A DNA stretch of 64,000 bases from an uncultured Dorea sp. (lineage in GTDB: Bacteria; Bacillota; Clostridia; Lachnospirales; Lachnospiraceae). The notes under the pieces were generated by a model that worked only from the letters and a program-made list of their open reading frames with translations, searched no databases and was not told the DNA's origin. Positions 33,724 through 42,392 of the stretch are shown here, piece after piece. The number at the start of each line of letters is the position of its first letter. Within the stretch, counting starts at the first letter, position 1. The position numbers and the translations under genes are program-made. The DNA lies in the NCBI GenBank assembly GCA_910577685.1, contig CAJTOH010000006.1, positions 1-64,000 on the forward strand. The letters run 5' to 3'.

Positions 33724-34491
33724 ATGGCATTATTAGAAGTTAAAAATGTGAAAAAAATATATACGACCAGATTTGGCGGGAATCAGGTGGAGGCGTTGAG
33801 GGATGTGAATTTTTCCGTAGAGCCGAGAGAATATGTGGCGATTATGGGGGAATCCGGCTCCGGTAAGACGACTCTTCTGAATATTCTTGCAGCTCTTGAC
33901 CGGCCTACGGCAGGCAAGGTTTTCTTAAAAGGAAGGGACTTAGGCGCCGTAAAGGAAAAGGAGATTGCCGCGTTTCGCCGGCAGAATCTTGGGTTCGTGT
34001 TTCAGGACTTTAATCTTCTGGATACGTTTTCTCTCAAGGATAATATCTTCCTTCCGCTGGTGCTTTCCGGAAAGAAATATGAGGAAATGGAGACGAGGCT
34101 TGCGCCAATCGCGCATATGCTGGGGATTGATGAGCTTCTGGAGAAATTTCCCTATGAGGTGTCCGGAGGACAGAAGCAGAGGGCGGCGGTGGCAAGGGCG
34201 CTGATTACGAGGCCTCAGTTAATTCTGGCGGATGAGCCTACCGGCGCGCTGGATTCCCGGGCGGCAGACGGACTTTTGAACCTTTTTACGGAAATCAACG
34301 AGGACGGGCAGACCATTCTTATGGTTACTCACAGCGTTAAGGCGGCAAGCACTGCAAATCGGGTGCTGTTTATCAAGGACGGGGAAGTATTTCATCAACT
34401 GTACAGGGGAAACCTGAAAAATGAGCAGATGTACCAGAAGATTTCCGATACGCTGACGGTACTGACTACGGGAGGTGAGAAGGGTGAGTAG
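33724..34491 (+). CDS. ABC transporter ATP-binding protein (BceA-like)
   Basis: This 255-residue ATPase has Walker A GESGSGKTTLLN, the signature VSGGQKQRAAVARAL, Walker B LILADEPTGALD and H-loop VTHSVKAAS. The Q-loop FQDFNLLDTFSLKDNI is typical of MacB/BceA-type ATPases that pair with FtsX-fold permeases. It overlaps the permease gene, and with the upstream regulator and kinase it completes a Bce-type peptide detoxification and sensing module. AAAGGACGG lies before the ATG. Confidence 0.95.
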   Translation: MALLEVKNVKKIYTTRFGGNQVEALRDVNFSVEPREYVAIMGESGSGKTTLLNILAALDRPTAGKVFLKGRDLGAVKEKEIAAFRRQNLGFVFQDFNLLDTFSLKDNIFLPLVLSGKKYEEMETRLAPIAHMLGIDELLEKFPYEVSGGQKQRAAVARALITRPQLILADEPTGALDSRAADGLLNLFTEINEDGQTILMVTHSVKAASTANRVLFIKDGEVFHQLYRGNLKNEQMYQKISDTLTVLTTGGEKGE

Positions 34492-36469
34492 TTCTATCTA
34501 TGGCAAACTTGCACTGACGAATCTTAAGAATAACCGGAAGACCTACATCCCGTATATTCTGACGGCAGTCCTGACGGTAATGATGTACTATATTATGGAT
34601 GCTCTGTCCAGAAACTCTGCAATCGGCGACTCCAACCTGCACCTGATTTTGGTCTATGCAAGGGCGGTTATCATTATTTTTTCGGTTATCTTCCTCTTCT
34701 ATACCAACAGCTTTCTGATTAAGAGGAGGAAGAAGGAAATCGGCGTATATAATATCCTTGGTATGGGGAAACGGCATATTGCCAGGATGCTTGTTGTTGA
34801 GACGGGGGTGACGGCGGCGGTCACTATCGGCGCAGGGATTATTTTTGGTATTATTTTCAGTAAACTTATGTATCTCATCCTTCTAAAAATTTTGAATTAC
34901 GATATACGGATGGATTTTGAGTTTGCTATGGATACCTTGGTATATACAGTGGTATTCTTTCTGGTCATCTTTTGTATGACTCTGGTTTATAATTTGTTCC
35001 AGATTCAGCTTGCCAACCCGATTGAACTCCTTCATGGAGGCAGCCATGGGGAGAAGGAGCCGAAAACGAAGTGGCTTATGACGGTTTTGGGAATAGTTTT
35101 ATTGGGAACCGGATACTTGATTGCAATTAAGGTGGAGCGGCCTTTGGAGGCGATTCAGGCATTTTTCGTTGCGGTCGTATGTGTAATCCTTGGTACTTAT
35201 TCGCTTTTTACTGCCGGAAGCGTCGCTCTTCTTAAGGGACTTCGAAAGAATAAAAAATTCTACTATCAGACGAAGCATTTCAGCGCGGTAGCGGGGATGA
35301 TTTACCGGATGAAGCAGAATGCGGTTGGCCTTGCGAATATCTGTATCTTAAGTACGATGGTGTTGGTGATGATTTCTACCACAATTTCTCTTTATGTGGG
35401 AATGGAGGATGTGCTTACGACGAGATTTCCAAGGGAATTTGAGGCAAAGACGAATGTTTCAACGCCGGAATCAGACCGGGCTGTGGACAGGATTATTGAG
35501 GAGGAGCTGGCGAAGGTTTCTGTGAAACCAACGTCTATGTTTCGGTATCATGACGGAGGCGTGGCGGCGATTGAGCAGGGGGATGAATTTTTATTGCAGG
35601 AGTTTGGAGATTATTCGACGGATGGCGTTGTGGAAGTAATCATGATTCCTCTTGAAGATTATAACCGGATGGAAGGCACGAGGGACAGCCTTGGGCCGGA
35701 TGAAGCTTATATATACGCGACAGGTAAAGAATGGGGCCGGGATAGGGTCAGCCTTGGCGGACGGACCTACCGTGTGGCGAAAGAACTTAAGGAGATGAAG
35801 CTTGTCTCTAAGGATGAGAACAATCTGGTCAACAGTTACTATTTGATTGTTTCCGATGCGGAACAGATACGGGAAATTCTGGTAAAAAGCTGCGGGGACA
35901 GCGATATGCAGGAAGACTGGGCGGAACAGATATCGGCTCTTAACTACCGTGTGACCTTTGACCTTAAAGGAGGTAAAGAAGATTGTCTGAATGTAACACA
36001 GGCGATGAAAGACAGGATAGAGAGTGAAGTCCATTCGGGATTTTGTGAAAGCAGGGAGCTTAGCAGGGGAGAATTTTATTTCCTCTATGGAGGATTGTTG
36101 TTTATCGGTATTTATCTCGGGGCTTTGTTTTTGATGGCGACGGTGCTGATTATGTATTATAAACAGATTTCCGAAGGGTATGACGACAGGGAGCGCTACC
36201 AGATTATGCAGAAGGTTGGTATGAGCAAGCGTGAAGTCAGACAATCGATAAGAAGCCAGGTATTGATGGTGTTCTTTCTGCCTCTTGTGACGGCGGTCGT
36301 CCATATCGCTGTGGCCTTCGGTGTGATCACAAAACTTTTGGCTGTGCTGAATCTGACCAATGTACCTTTGTTCCTTGTCTGTACTATTGTGACGGTTATT
36401 GTCTTTGCACTGTTCTATGGTATCGTGTTCTCACTGACGGCAAGAGAATATTATAAGATTGTAAATTAG
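34484..36469 (+). CDS. FtsX-like ABC permease (BceB-like)
   Basis: This 661-residue protein has about ten membrane helices. There are four to six in the first 300 residues (for example IPYILTAVLTVMMYYIMDAL), then an extracytoplasmic domain of roughly 210 residues (about 310-525). A C-terminal FtsX domain begins at EFYFLYGGLLFIGIYLGALF. This matches BceB, which frees lipid II-cycle intermediates from peptide antibiotics such as bacitracin and passes the signal to its kinase. GTG at 34484 is preferred because GGGAGG lies 8 bases upstream; it overlaps the ATPase stop codon. Confidence 0.93.
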   Translation: MSSSIYGKLALTNLKNNRKTYIPYILTAVLTVMMYYIMDALSRNSAIGDSNLHLILVYARAVIIIFSVIFLFYTNSFLIKRRKKEIGVYNILGMGKRHIARMLVVETGVTAAVTIGAGIIFGIIFSKLMYLILLKILNYDIRMDFEFAMDTLVYTVVFFLVIFCMTLVYNLFQIQLANPIELLHGGSHGEKEPKTKWLMTVLGIVLLGTGYLIAIKVERPLEAIQAFFVAVVCVILGTYSLFTAGSVALLKGLRKNKKFYYQTKHFSAVAGMIYRMKQNAVGLANICILSTMVLVMISTTISLYVGMEDVLTTRFPREFEAKTNVSTPESDRAVDRIIEEELAKVSVKPTSMFRYHDGGVAAIEQGDEFLLQEFGDYSTDGVVEVIMIPLEDYNRMEGTRDSLGPDEAYIYATGKEWGRDRVSLGGRTYRVAKELKEMKLVSKDENNLVNSYYLIVSDAEQIREILVKSCGDSDMQEDWAEQISALNYRVTFDLKGGKEDCLNVTQAMKDRIESEVHSGFCESRELSRGEFYFLYGGLLFIGIYLGALFLMATVLIMYYKQISEGYDDRERYQIMQKVGMSKREVRQSIRSQVLMVFFLPLVTAVVHIAVAFGVITKLLAVLNLTNVPLFLVCTIVTVIVFALFYGIVFSLTAREYYKIVN

Positions 36470-36546
36470 ATATGAAATTATTCTGTACCCGGCCCTTCCG
36501 GTATGTTAAAATAGAACCATCATTTTTCAAACAGGAGGAGACAGGC

Positions 36547-36891
36547 ATGACGAAAGCGGGAGAGAGAGAAGTTGTAAAAGCAGAGCATGTAGGCGGCGGA
36601 GCGGGCTTCATTATGAAAGAGGCGCTGCTTGAGGCACAGGAGCTGGGGGCTCATTGCAGGATGTTCAGTAAAGTGACCCTGCCGCCGAACTGTGAGCTGG
36701 GGCATCACGAGCATCATGGGGAGACGGAGACATACTATATTTTGAGCGGCAATGGGATGTATGACGATAACGGAAAAGCAATCCCGGCAGAAGCCGGGGA
36801 TGTATTTTACTGTAAAGACGGCGACGGCCACGGCATGAAAAATACGGGGACTGAAGATTTGACTTTTATAGCATTGATATTAAAAATGTAA
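36547..36891 (+). CDS. Cupin domain protein
   Basis: This 114-residue protein has a single cupin barrel. Motif 1 is LGHHEHHGETETYYILSG, with His, His and Glu metal ligands. Motif 2 is AGDVFYCKDGDGHGMKN, with the last His. The metal-binding set is complete. It may be a sugar isomerase-like enzyme, a dioxygenase or a small-molecule binder; nothing nearby decides this. CAGGAGGAGA lies before the ATG at 36547. Confidence 0.88.
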   Translation: MTKAGEREVVKAEHVGGGAGFIMKEALLEAQELGAHCRMFSKVTLPPNCELGHHEHHGETETYYILSGNGMYDDNGKAIPAEAGDVFYCKDGDGHGMKNTGTEDLTFIALILKM

Positions 36892-36909
36892 AAAAATATG
36901 TTTCTGCCA

Positions 36910-36939
36910 TTGCCATTCACAATCAAACAATGCTATAAT
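36910..36939 (+). promoter_or_regulatory. Promoter of the DUF5717-DUF5716 operon
   Basis: TTGCCA (36910-36915), 18 bases and a consensus TATAAT (36934-36939). The predicted transcript start near 36946 rules out the in-frame TTG at 36951 as translation start. Confidence 0.65.
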
Positions 36940-36989
36940 CTTCTGTAGTATTGTTTACGAATAAGCAACGAAAGAAGCAGGTGTCAGAC

Positions 36990-39900
36990 TTGAAAAATAA
37001 AATCCAGAAATTTTCCAAAGGAGATTTTCAGTTATCACAACCTGATGTCATATTTGATGAGACCAATCTGGTACTCATTATCGGAGAAGGGGAAGTATAT
37101 CGGGGGAGTTTTACAATTAGGACGAAAAGCGGAAAGAAGATACGGGGACTGGTGTACTCGTCTTCTTTTCGTGTGCATTTTAAGAATCAGGGGTTTGACG
37201 GGAATCCTGCGAAGGTAGAATTTACCTATGACGGCAAGGGGCTTCGGCCGGGGCATGTAGAGGACGGAAGGTTTACCGTGGTATGCGGCGGAGGGGAATA
37301 TGAGCTGTCTGTCACGGCGATTATAGAGAAGCCTTACGTCATGACTTCATACGGAAAAGTCCAGAGTACGGACGATTTCCGGAAACTGGCGATTAAGGAT
37401 TTCTCCGAGGCGGGGCGGCTGTTCCGGGCCAGGGAATTTTATGAGATTTTGAAGTATGAGAATGAACGGACGTTTTATCTGTACGACAATATGAGAAAAT
37501 GGACTCTTGGGGATCAGGCGATGGAAGAGTTTCTGGTAGGTATCAAACAGAAAGAGTGTATTTTCCTGACCCTTCCAGGCGAAGGGATGTTTTTTGAGGA
37601 TATCTCGGAGCCGACCAAGGGGACGCTGACGATTGTTAAGAATACGTGGGGATATATGCCGATCCGCATTGAGGCGGAGGGAGAGTTTATCAAGGTGCTG
37701 CGTCCAGAGACCAGTACGGATGATTTCGTGGGAAATGCCCATGAGATTGAGTACGTGGTCCGCCCTGACCGTCTCCACGGCGGGCGTAATTTTGGCATGC
37801 TTAAGTTTATCACGCCTTATGAGACGCTTACCTATGAGATTGAGGTGCTGCAGAATCAGGATTACAACGAGAACCACAGGAAGCCGGAGCTTCTGCTTGC
37901 CCAGATCCTGAAAGAATATATCGGGCTTGTGGCGGGAAGAATCGAGATCGGCAACTGGTTGGAGAGCGCTGTGGAGAAAATGATTTCCCTTCGGAAGCTG
38001 AGACCCCACAGCGAGCTGTATCAGCTGATGCAGGCTCATGTCTACCTTGTGGGCAGCAAGGTGGAGGAGGCGAAGTGGATCCTTGAAAACTATAATTACA
38101 ACCGTTTTGCCATTGGAAAGGATCCGCTGACCAACTGCTATTATCTGTACCTGACCGCGTTGGTGCGGGGGAAGGGAATTCATGCGGAGCGTGTGTTGGA
38201 CGAGGTAGGGAAGACTTACATGCGGCATCAGGATTCGCTGCTTCTGCTCTATATGCTGCTGGATCTGGATACCAGATATAAGACTTCCTATAAGCGGATC
38301 GAGCTCTTAGAGCAGCAGTTCCAGTATGAGATGCATGGAGTGATTTTTTATCTGGAGGCGTATCTGTGCTATCAGGACAGGCCGACCCTCCTTAAGAAAC
38401 TCGGCCCTTTCGAGATGCAGGTGCTTAATTTCGCATCCAAGTACCGCCTGATGACCAAGGAGCTTGCCCTGTATGTGGCGAATTTTGCAAGCCAGCAGAA
38501 GCAGTACAGCGACAAGATGTTCCGGATTCTGGAACGGATCTACAAGATGTACGACGAACCGATGATCCTGAATACGATTTGTACGTTGCTGATCCGCGGG
38601 AATAAGCTTAAGAAGAGGGATTTCCCGTGGTATAAGAAGGCTGTGGACTCGGAGCTTCGGATCGCCCAGCTTTATGAATATTATATGATGACCATTGACG
38701 AGGAGAAGTTCAAAGGACCGCTGCCTAAGGTAATTCTCCTGTATTTTATGCACGGCAATTCACTGAACTATAAGAAAGCGGCGTTTCTGTATGCGAATCT
38801 GGTCACGTATGAGGAACAGGCGGGGGAGCTGTATTTGAATTATCGTGAGCAGATGGTGGTATTCACATGGAAACAACTGATGCAGCGGCATATCACGGAG
38901 TCGCTCCGGATTCTGTATAAGCGGTTCTGCCAGCCGGAAGAGATGACGGCGGAACGCATGGAGGCGATGCGGGACATCTGCTATTCCTATTCTATTTCCA
39001 CGCGGGTTAAGAATATGAAATGTGTGCTGGTTATTGATAAGGACGGGGAGATCCGGCAGCGTATCCCTTACGACGCCGAGGAGGGGACTGTGATCCGCCT
39101 GTATGACAAGGAGTCGAGGGTTGTGTGGGAGTCGGTGGAAGGACGCCACTATACGGATTCCATCGTTTACGAGACGAAACGGCTTTTCTACGAGCCGCGG
39201 TTTGTGGAGATGTGCCGCAAATACGCCGCGACAACGGGCGTCTGGGAGCAGGAGAACGAGAAAGAGGCGCCTACCTTTGAAGGGCTGATGGAAAAGGGCT
39301 TGGAAGCGTTTGAGGCGAAAGACGTGTTCCGTCTTTGCAGCAGGCGGATCAAGGAGGAGAATTATGAGGAGGATAGTTTTTTAAGCTATCTGTGTTTTGA
39401 ACTGTTCAAACGGCAGCATCATGATAAGGTGACGCTGATGTATCTTGCTAATTTTTACTGCGGCCCCACAAGGGAGATGAAATTACTCTGGAAAGCGTTG
39501 AAGGAAAACGGGATTCCGGCCTATAAGATCGGCGAGCGTATCGTTACCCAGATGCTTTTTTCGGAGAATTTATTTCAGGAAGAGAAGATATTTGAGGACT
39601 ATTACCTGTCGGATAATGTCTATTTCCGTCTGAAACAGGCGTATCTTGCATACGTATCCAGAGAGTATGTGGTTTACGGAAGGGATCTTGAAGCCAGTGT
39701 ATTCGATATTATTGCGAATGAATGTGACGAGAAGGAAGACCTGTCCGATATCTGTAAGATCGCCCTGCTTAAATATTTTTCGAACCATGATTATACGGCG
39801 GCTCTTGAGGTGGTGCTTCATCAGGTGCTGAGGGAGATGTGCGAGAAGCAGATCGTGTTCCCTTATTATCTGCGGTATAAGGACGAGTGGCTCAGGGAGC

Positions 39901-40283
39901 TGCAGCTTTATGACAAGGTGATGATCTCTTATCAGGCGAGGCCGGGGAGCCGCGTGACCCTGTATTATAAGATGAAGCATGGGAACAGGGACGAGCTTGG
40001 ATATCAGAACGAGGTGATGATGCCTGTCTATGAGAATCTGTATGTGAGACAGTTTGTGCTGTACAGCGACGAGTCTATCAGTTATTATTTTATAGAGACT
40101 AAGGGGAAAGAGGATATTATCACGGAGAAAGAGGTCTTGAAGAACGAGAGGGAGATTAAGGAATCCGGTAAGTATGGGAGGCTTAACAGTATGGCTACCA
40201 TGGCGCCTGCGGCAAGGCGCAAGGCCATGATGGAATATGAGGAAGAGGAGATTATGGCAAAGAAGCTGTTTAAGATTCATTAG
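36990..40283 (+). CDS. DUF5717 family giant repeat protein
   Basis: This protein of about 1097 residues has no signal peptide or membrane segment, so it is cytoplasmic. Residues 1-130 and about 190-300 are beta-rich, immunoglobulin-like modules (VYRGSFTIRTKSGKKIRG; GTLTIVKNTWGYMPIRI; FGMLKFITPYETLTYEI). About 310-670 and 750-980 are helical repeats of TPR or HEAT type. A further beta module lies near the C-terminus (VTLYYKMKHGNRDELGY). I recall the family as DUF5717 from Lachnospiraceae genomes; no function is known. It is first in an operon with a degenerate Hsp70-like protein and a small repeat protein. The start is uncertain: TTG at 36990 with AGGTG upstream is preferred over TTG 36951 and GTG 36981. 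Confidence 0.8.
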   Translation: MKNKIQKFSKGDFQLSQPDVIFDETNLVLIIGEGEVYRGSFTIRTKSGKKIRGLVYSSSFRVHFKNQGFDGNPAKVEFTYDGKGLRPGHVEDGRFTVVCGGGEYELSVTAIIEKPYVMTSYGKVQSTDDFRKLAIKDFSEAGRLFRAREFYEILKYENERTFYLYDNMRKWTLGDQAMEEFLVGIKQKECIFLTLPGEGMFFEDISEPTKGTLTIVKNTWGYMPIRIEAEGEFIKVLRPETSTDDFVGNAHEIEYVVRPDRLHGGRNFGMLKFITPYETLTYEIEVLQNQDYNENHRKPELLLAQILKEYIGLVAGRIEIGNWLESAVEKMISLRKLRPHSELYQLMQAHVYLVGSKVEEAKWILENYNYNRFAIGKDPLTNCYYLYLTALVRGKGIHAERVLDEVGKTYMRHQDSLLLLYMLLDLDTRYKTSYKRIELLEQQFQYEMHGVIFYLEAYLCYQDRPTLLKKLGPFEMQVLNFASKYRLMTKELALYVANFASQQKQYSDKMFRILERIYKMYDEPMILNTICTLLIRGNKLKKRDFPWYKKAVDSELRIAQLYEYYMMTIDEEKFKGPLPKVILLYFMHGNSLNYKKAAFLYANLVTYEEQAGELYLNYREQMVVFTWKQLMQRHITESLRILYKRFCQPEEMTAERMEAMRDICYSYSISTRVKNMKCVLVIDKDGEIRQRIPYDAEEGTVIRLYDKESRVVWESVEGRHYTDSIVYETKRLFYEPRFVEMCRKYAATTGVWEQENEKEAPTFEGLMEKGLEAFEAKDVFRLCSRRIKEENYEEDSFLSYLCFELFKRQHHDKVTLMYLANFYCGPTREMKLLWKALKENGIPAYKIGERIVTQMLFSENLFQEEKIFEDYYLSDNVYFRLKQAYLAYVSREYVVYGRDLEASVFDIIANECDEKEDLSDICKIALLKYFSNHDYTAALEVVLHQVLREMCEKQIVFPYYLRYKDEWLRELQLYDKVMISYQARPGSRVTLYYKMKHGNRDELGYQNEVMMPVYENLYVRQFVLYSDESISYYFIETKGKEDIITEKEVLKNEREIKESGKYGRLNSMATMAPAARRKAMMEYEEEEIMAKKLFKIH

Positions 40284-40317
40284 AGACGCGCGAATGTAGA
40301 GAGGGGAGGGGAAGAAC

Positions 40318-41619
40318 ATGAGAAAAGGCGGGATCCTGGGATACGACCTGAATGAGAAGAATTGTCAGATCAGCTATTACGACGAGACAAAAGAAGAGCC
40401 GGAGACGATGGGAGCTGCTGCGGATAATTTTCAGATTCCCCTGGTACTGGGATATTACAGGGAACGGTGGGTGTTCGGCATGGAGGCGCAGAGACTGTCT
40501 TCGATTCAGGAGGGGAACATAGTCAAAGACCTATTTGAGAAAGCCGTGCGCCGGGAAAAGGTGAAGATTGGCGCTAAGAAGCGGGATGCGGTATGGCTGC
40601 TTGCGAAGTTTATCCGCATGACGCTGGAGGGGTTCGAGGATATCGCTTTTATTACCTTTTCCGTCCCGTATACGAATATTGATATGTCCAAGATGCTCAA
40701 AGGAATCGGTCAGCGTCTTGGCGTGGCGAAGGACTGCGTTTGCGTTCAGGATTATAAGGAGAGTTTTTGCCAGTATATGTTTTACCAGCCCAAAGAACTG
40801 TGGCAGTATGAGTCCGCCCTGTTTTATTGCGACGCCCAGCAGATCCGGGCGTATATGCTGCGGAGGCTGAACGCGGTGGGGGTAAAGGACCGGGACATGT
40901 TTGTCACCGTGGAGGAAGTGGCGAGCGCGCAGATGAATGAACTTGCCGCCATCTATACCCTTCTCAACAAAGAGAAGGAGAAGGTCAAGGATAAGGCGAA
41001 GGCGGCGGACGACCGGTTTAAGCGCTTCATTCAGAGCGTATTCGAGAAGAAGGTGGTTTCGTCCGTCTATCTGACGGGGGAAGGCTTCGAGAATAACTGG
41101 TATCCCAATTCCCTGAAGGTGCTGTGCAACGGGAGGCGGGCGTTTATCGGCAATAACCTGTACAGCCGGGGAGCGTGCTACACGTCTATGCGGCGGCATC
41201 TGGAATACCATGAAGGCCCCGTATATCTGGATGATACGAAGATGACGGAACAGATCTGCCTGCGTATGCGCGTGAACGGGCAGGAGGGGTGGTATCCTAT
41301 CGTGTCCTGGGGGACTCACTGGTACGAGGCTGACGGGCAGTGGGAGGTAATTTTAGAGGATACGTCGGATATTGAGATCCATGTGGAGACCCTTGCGGGG
41401 GAAGAGCTGCAGGTGGAGACTGTGTCTTTGGAGGGGCTTCCTAACAGGAGGGATTATTCCCTGCGGATCCAGATCGAGGTGCTGTTTCTGGACGAGCGTA
41501 CCTGCAGGCTTACGTTTAAAGACGTGGGCTTCGGTGAATTCTTCCCGTCTACGGGATTTCAGGTGGAGAAGACGATTCATTTAGGAGGAATTAATGGGCA
41601 GTTTAATTCTATGTCATAG
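40318..41619 (+). CDS. DUF5716 family protein, degenerate Hsp70/actin-fold ATPase
   Basis: This 433-residue protein aligns in outline with the nucleotide-binding domain of Hsp70. GILGYDLNEKNCQISYY (5-21) matches the phosphate-1 loop, and AFITFSVPYTNID (110-122) matches the AVITVPAYFND strand of DnaK. VQDYKESFCQYMF (143-155) sits where DnaK has NEPTAAALAYG, and ALFYCDAQQIRAYM (167-180) replaces phosphate-2 DLGGGTFDVS. VYLTGEGFENNW (250-261) replaces LLVGGSTRIP. The catalytic glycines of phosphate-2 are absent, so ATP hydrolysis may be lost. I recall the family as DUF5716. It follows DUF5717 by 34 bases and overlaps the next gene by 26. The fold assignment is inference from motif order. Confidence 0.75.
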   Translation: MRKGGILGYDLNEKNCQISYYDETKEEPETMGAAADNFQIPLVLGYYRERWVFGMEAQRLSSIQEGNIVKDLFEKAVRREKVKIGAKKRDAVWLLAKFIRMTLEGFEDIAFITFSVPYTNIDMSKMLKGIGQRLGVAKDCVCVQDYKESFCQYMFYQPKELWQYESALFYCDAQQIRAYMLRRLNAVGVKDRDMFVTVEEVASAQMNELAAIYTLLNKEKEKVKDKAKAADDRFKRFIQSVFEKKVVSSVYLTGEGFENNWYPNSLKVLCNGRRAFIGNNLYSRGACYTSMRRHLEYHEGPVYLDDTKMTEQICLRMRVNGQEGWYPIVSWGTHWYEADGQWEVILEDTSDIEIHVETLAGEELQVETVSLEGLPNRRDYSLRIQIEVLFLDERTCRLTFKDVGFGEFFPSTGFQVEKTIHLGGINGQFNSMS

Positions 41620-42364
41620 GAAACGGGCGAGACAGCCTTACGAGATCGCAAGGATCCATATGAGGATCTATACCATTGAAGAATTGTGCTATTATATCTG
41701 TAACAATCTCTATCTTATCGACTATACCATGGTGAACCGGCAGCTTTGCAACTGGATTGATAAGGAGCTGGAACTTCCGAAGCTTGCGGAACAGCTTCGG
41801 GAGGAACTGAGGCAGAACGGCACTATGGAACAGTTTGTGCTTACGATCCTCAGGGAGTCCACAATCTATGCTACCGGGGATATCAATAAGATACAGGGGA
41901 TTCTCGAGCATCTTCAGAATTTAAAGGAGGTGGAGAGGATGAAGTATAAGGCGGACAGCCTGCAAAAGAGCGGGGAGTACGAGACTGCAATTCTGGTCTA
42001 TCAGTCAATCATCAATAGGGAATGGGACAATTCCATCAGCAAGCTTTTCTACGGAAGGGTTTATGCGAGCCTTGGGGCGGCTTACGGAAGGCGTTTCCTG
42101 TATGAGGAGGCGGCAAAGGTGTATTTGGAAGCATACCGTATCTGCGGGGATATGGAGCTGCTTCGGACATATCTTTACTGCTGCTATAAGGCGCTGCCGG
42201 CGGATCAGTATGTGAAGATGCTGTCCGGGAACTCGGTCTTCCTGAATATGGATTCCGCGATGAAGGAGGAGATCCGCGAGATCCAAAGAGGGATTGATAT
42301 TGATATACCGGAGGAGCTGTTCGAACGGTGGAGGAAGGAGTACCGCCGGATTGATAAGAGTTAG
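41594..42364 (+). CDS. Small helical-repeat (TPR-like) protein of the DUF5717-DUF5716 operon
   Basis: This is a 256-residue cytoplasmic protein. The N-terminal part opens RIYTIEELCYYICNNLYLID, and the C-terminal two thirds are helix pairs resembling TPR units (DSLQKSGEYETAILVYQSII; GAAYGRRFLYEEAAKVYLEA). It probably binds one of the two upstream proteins. TTAGGAGGAATT precedes the ATG, and the 26-base overlap with the DUF5716 gene couples translation. The family is not recognised with certainty. Confidence 0.7.
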   Translation: MGSLILCHRKRARQPYEIARIHMRIYTIEELCYYICNNLYLIDYTMVNRQLCNWIDKELELPKLAEQLREELRQNGTMEQFVLTILRESTIYATGDINKIQGILEHLQNLKEVERMKYKADSLQKSGEYETAILVYQSIINREWDNSISKLFYGRVYASLGAAYGRRFLYEEAAKVYLEAYRICGDMELLRTYLYCCYKALPADQYVKMLSGNSVFLNMDSAMKEEIREIQRGIDIDIPEELFERWRKEYRRIDKS

Positions 42365-42392
42365 TTTAAAATAGATAAAGGAGGAGAAGGAT

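Noticed and set aside
37347..38228. Long minus-strand frame of 293 codons inside the DUF5717 gene
   Set aside because: There is no ribosome binding site or promoter, and its composition is that of an antisense shadow.
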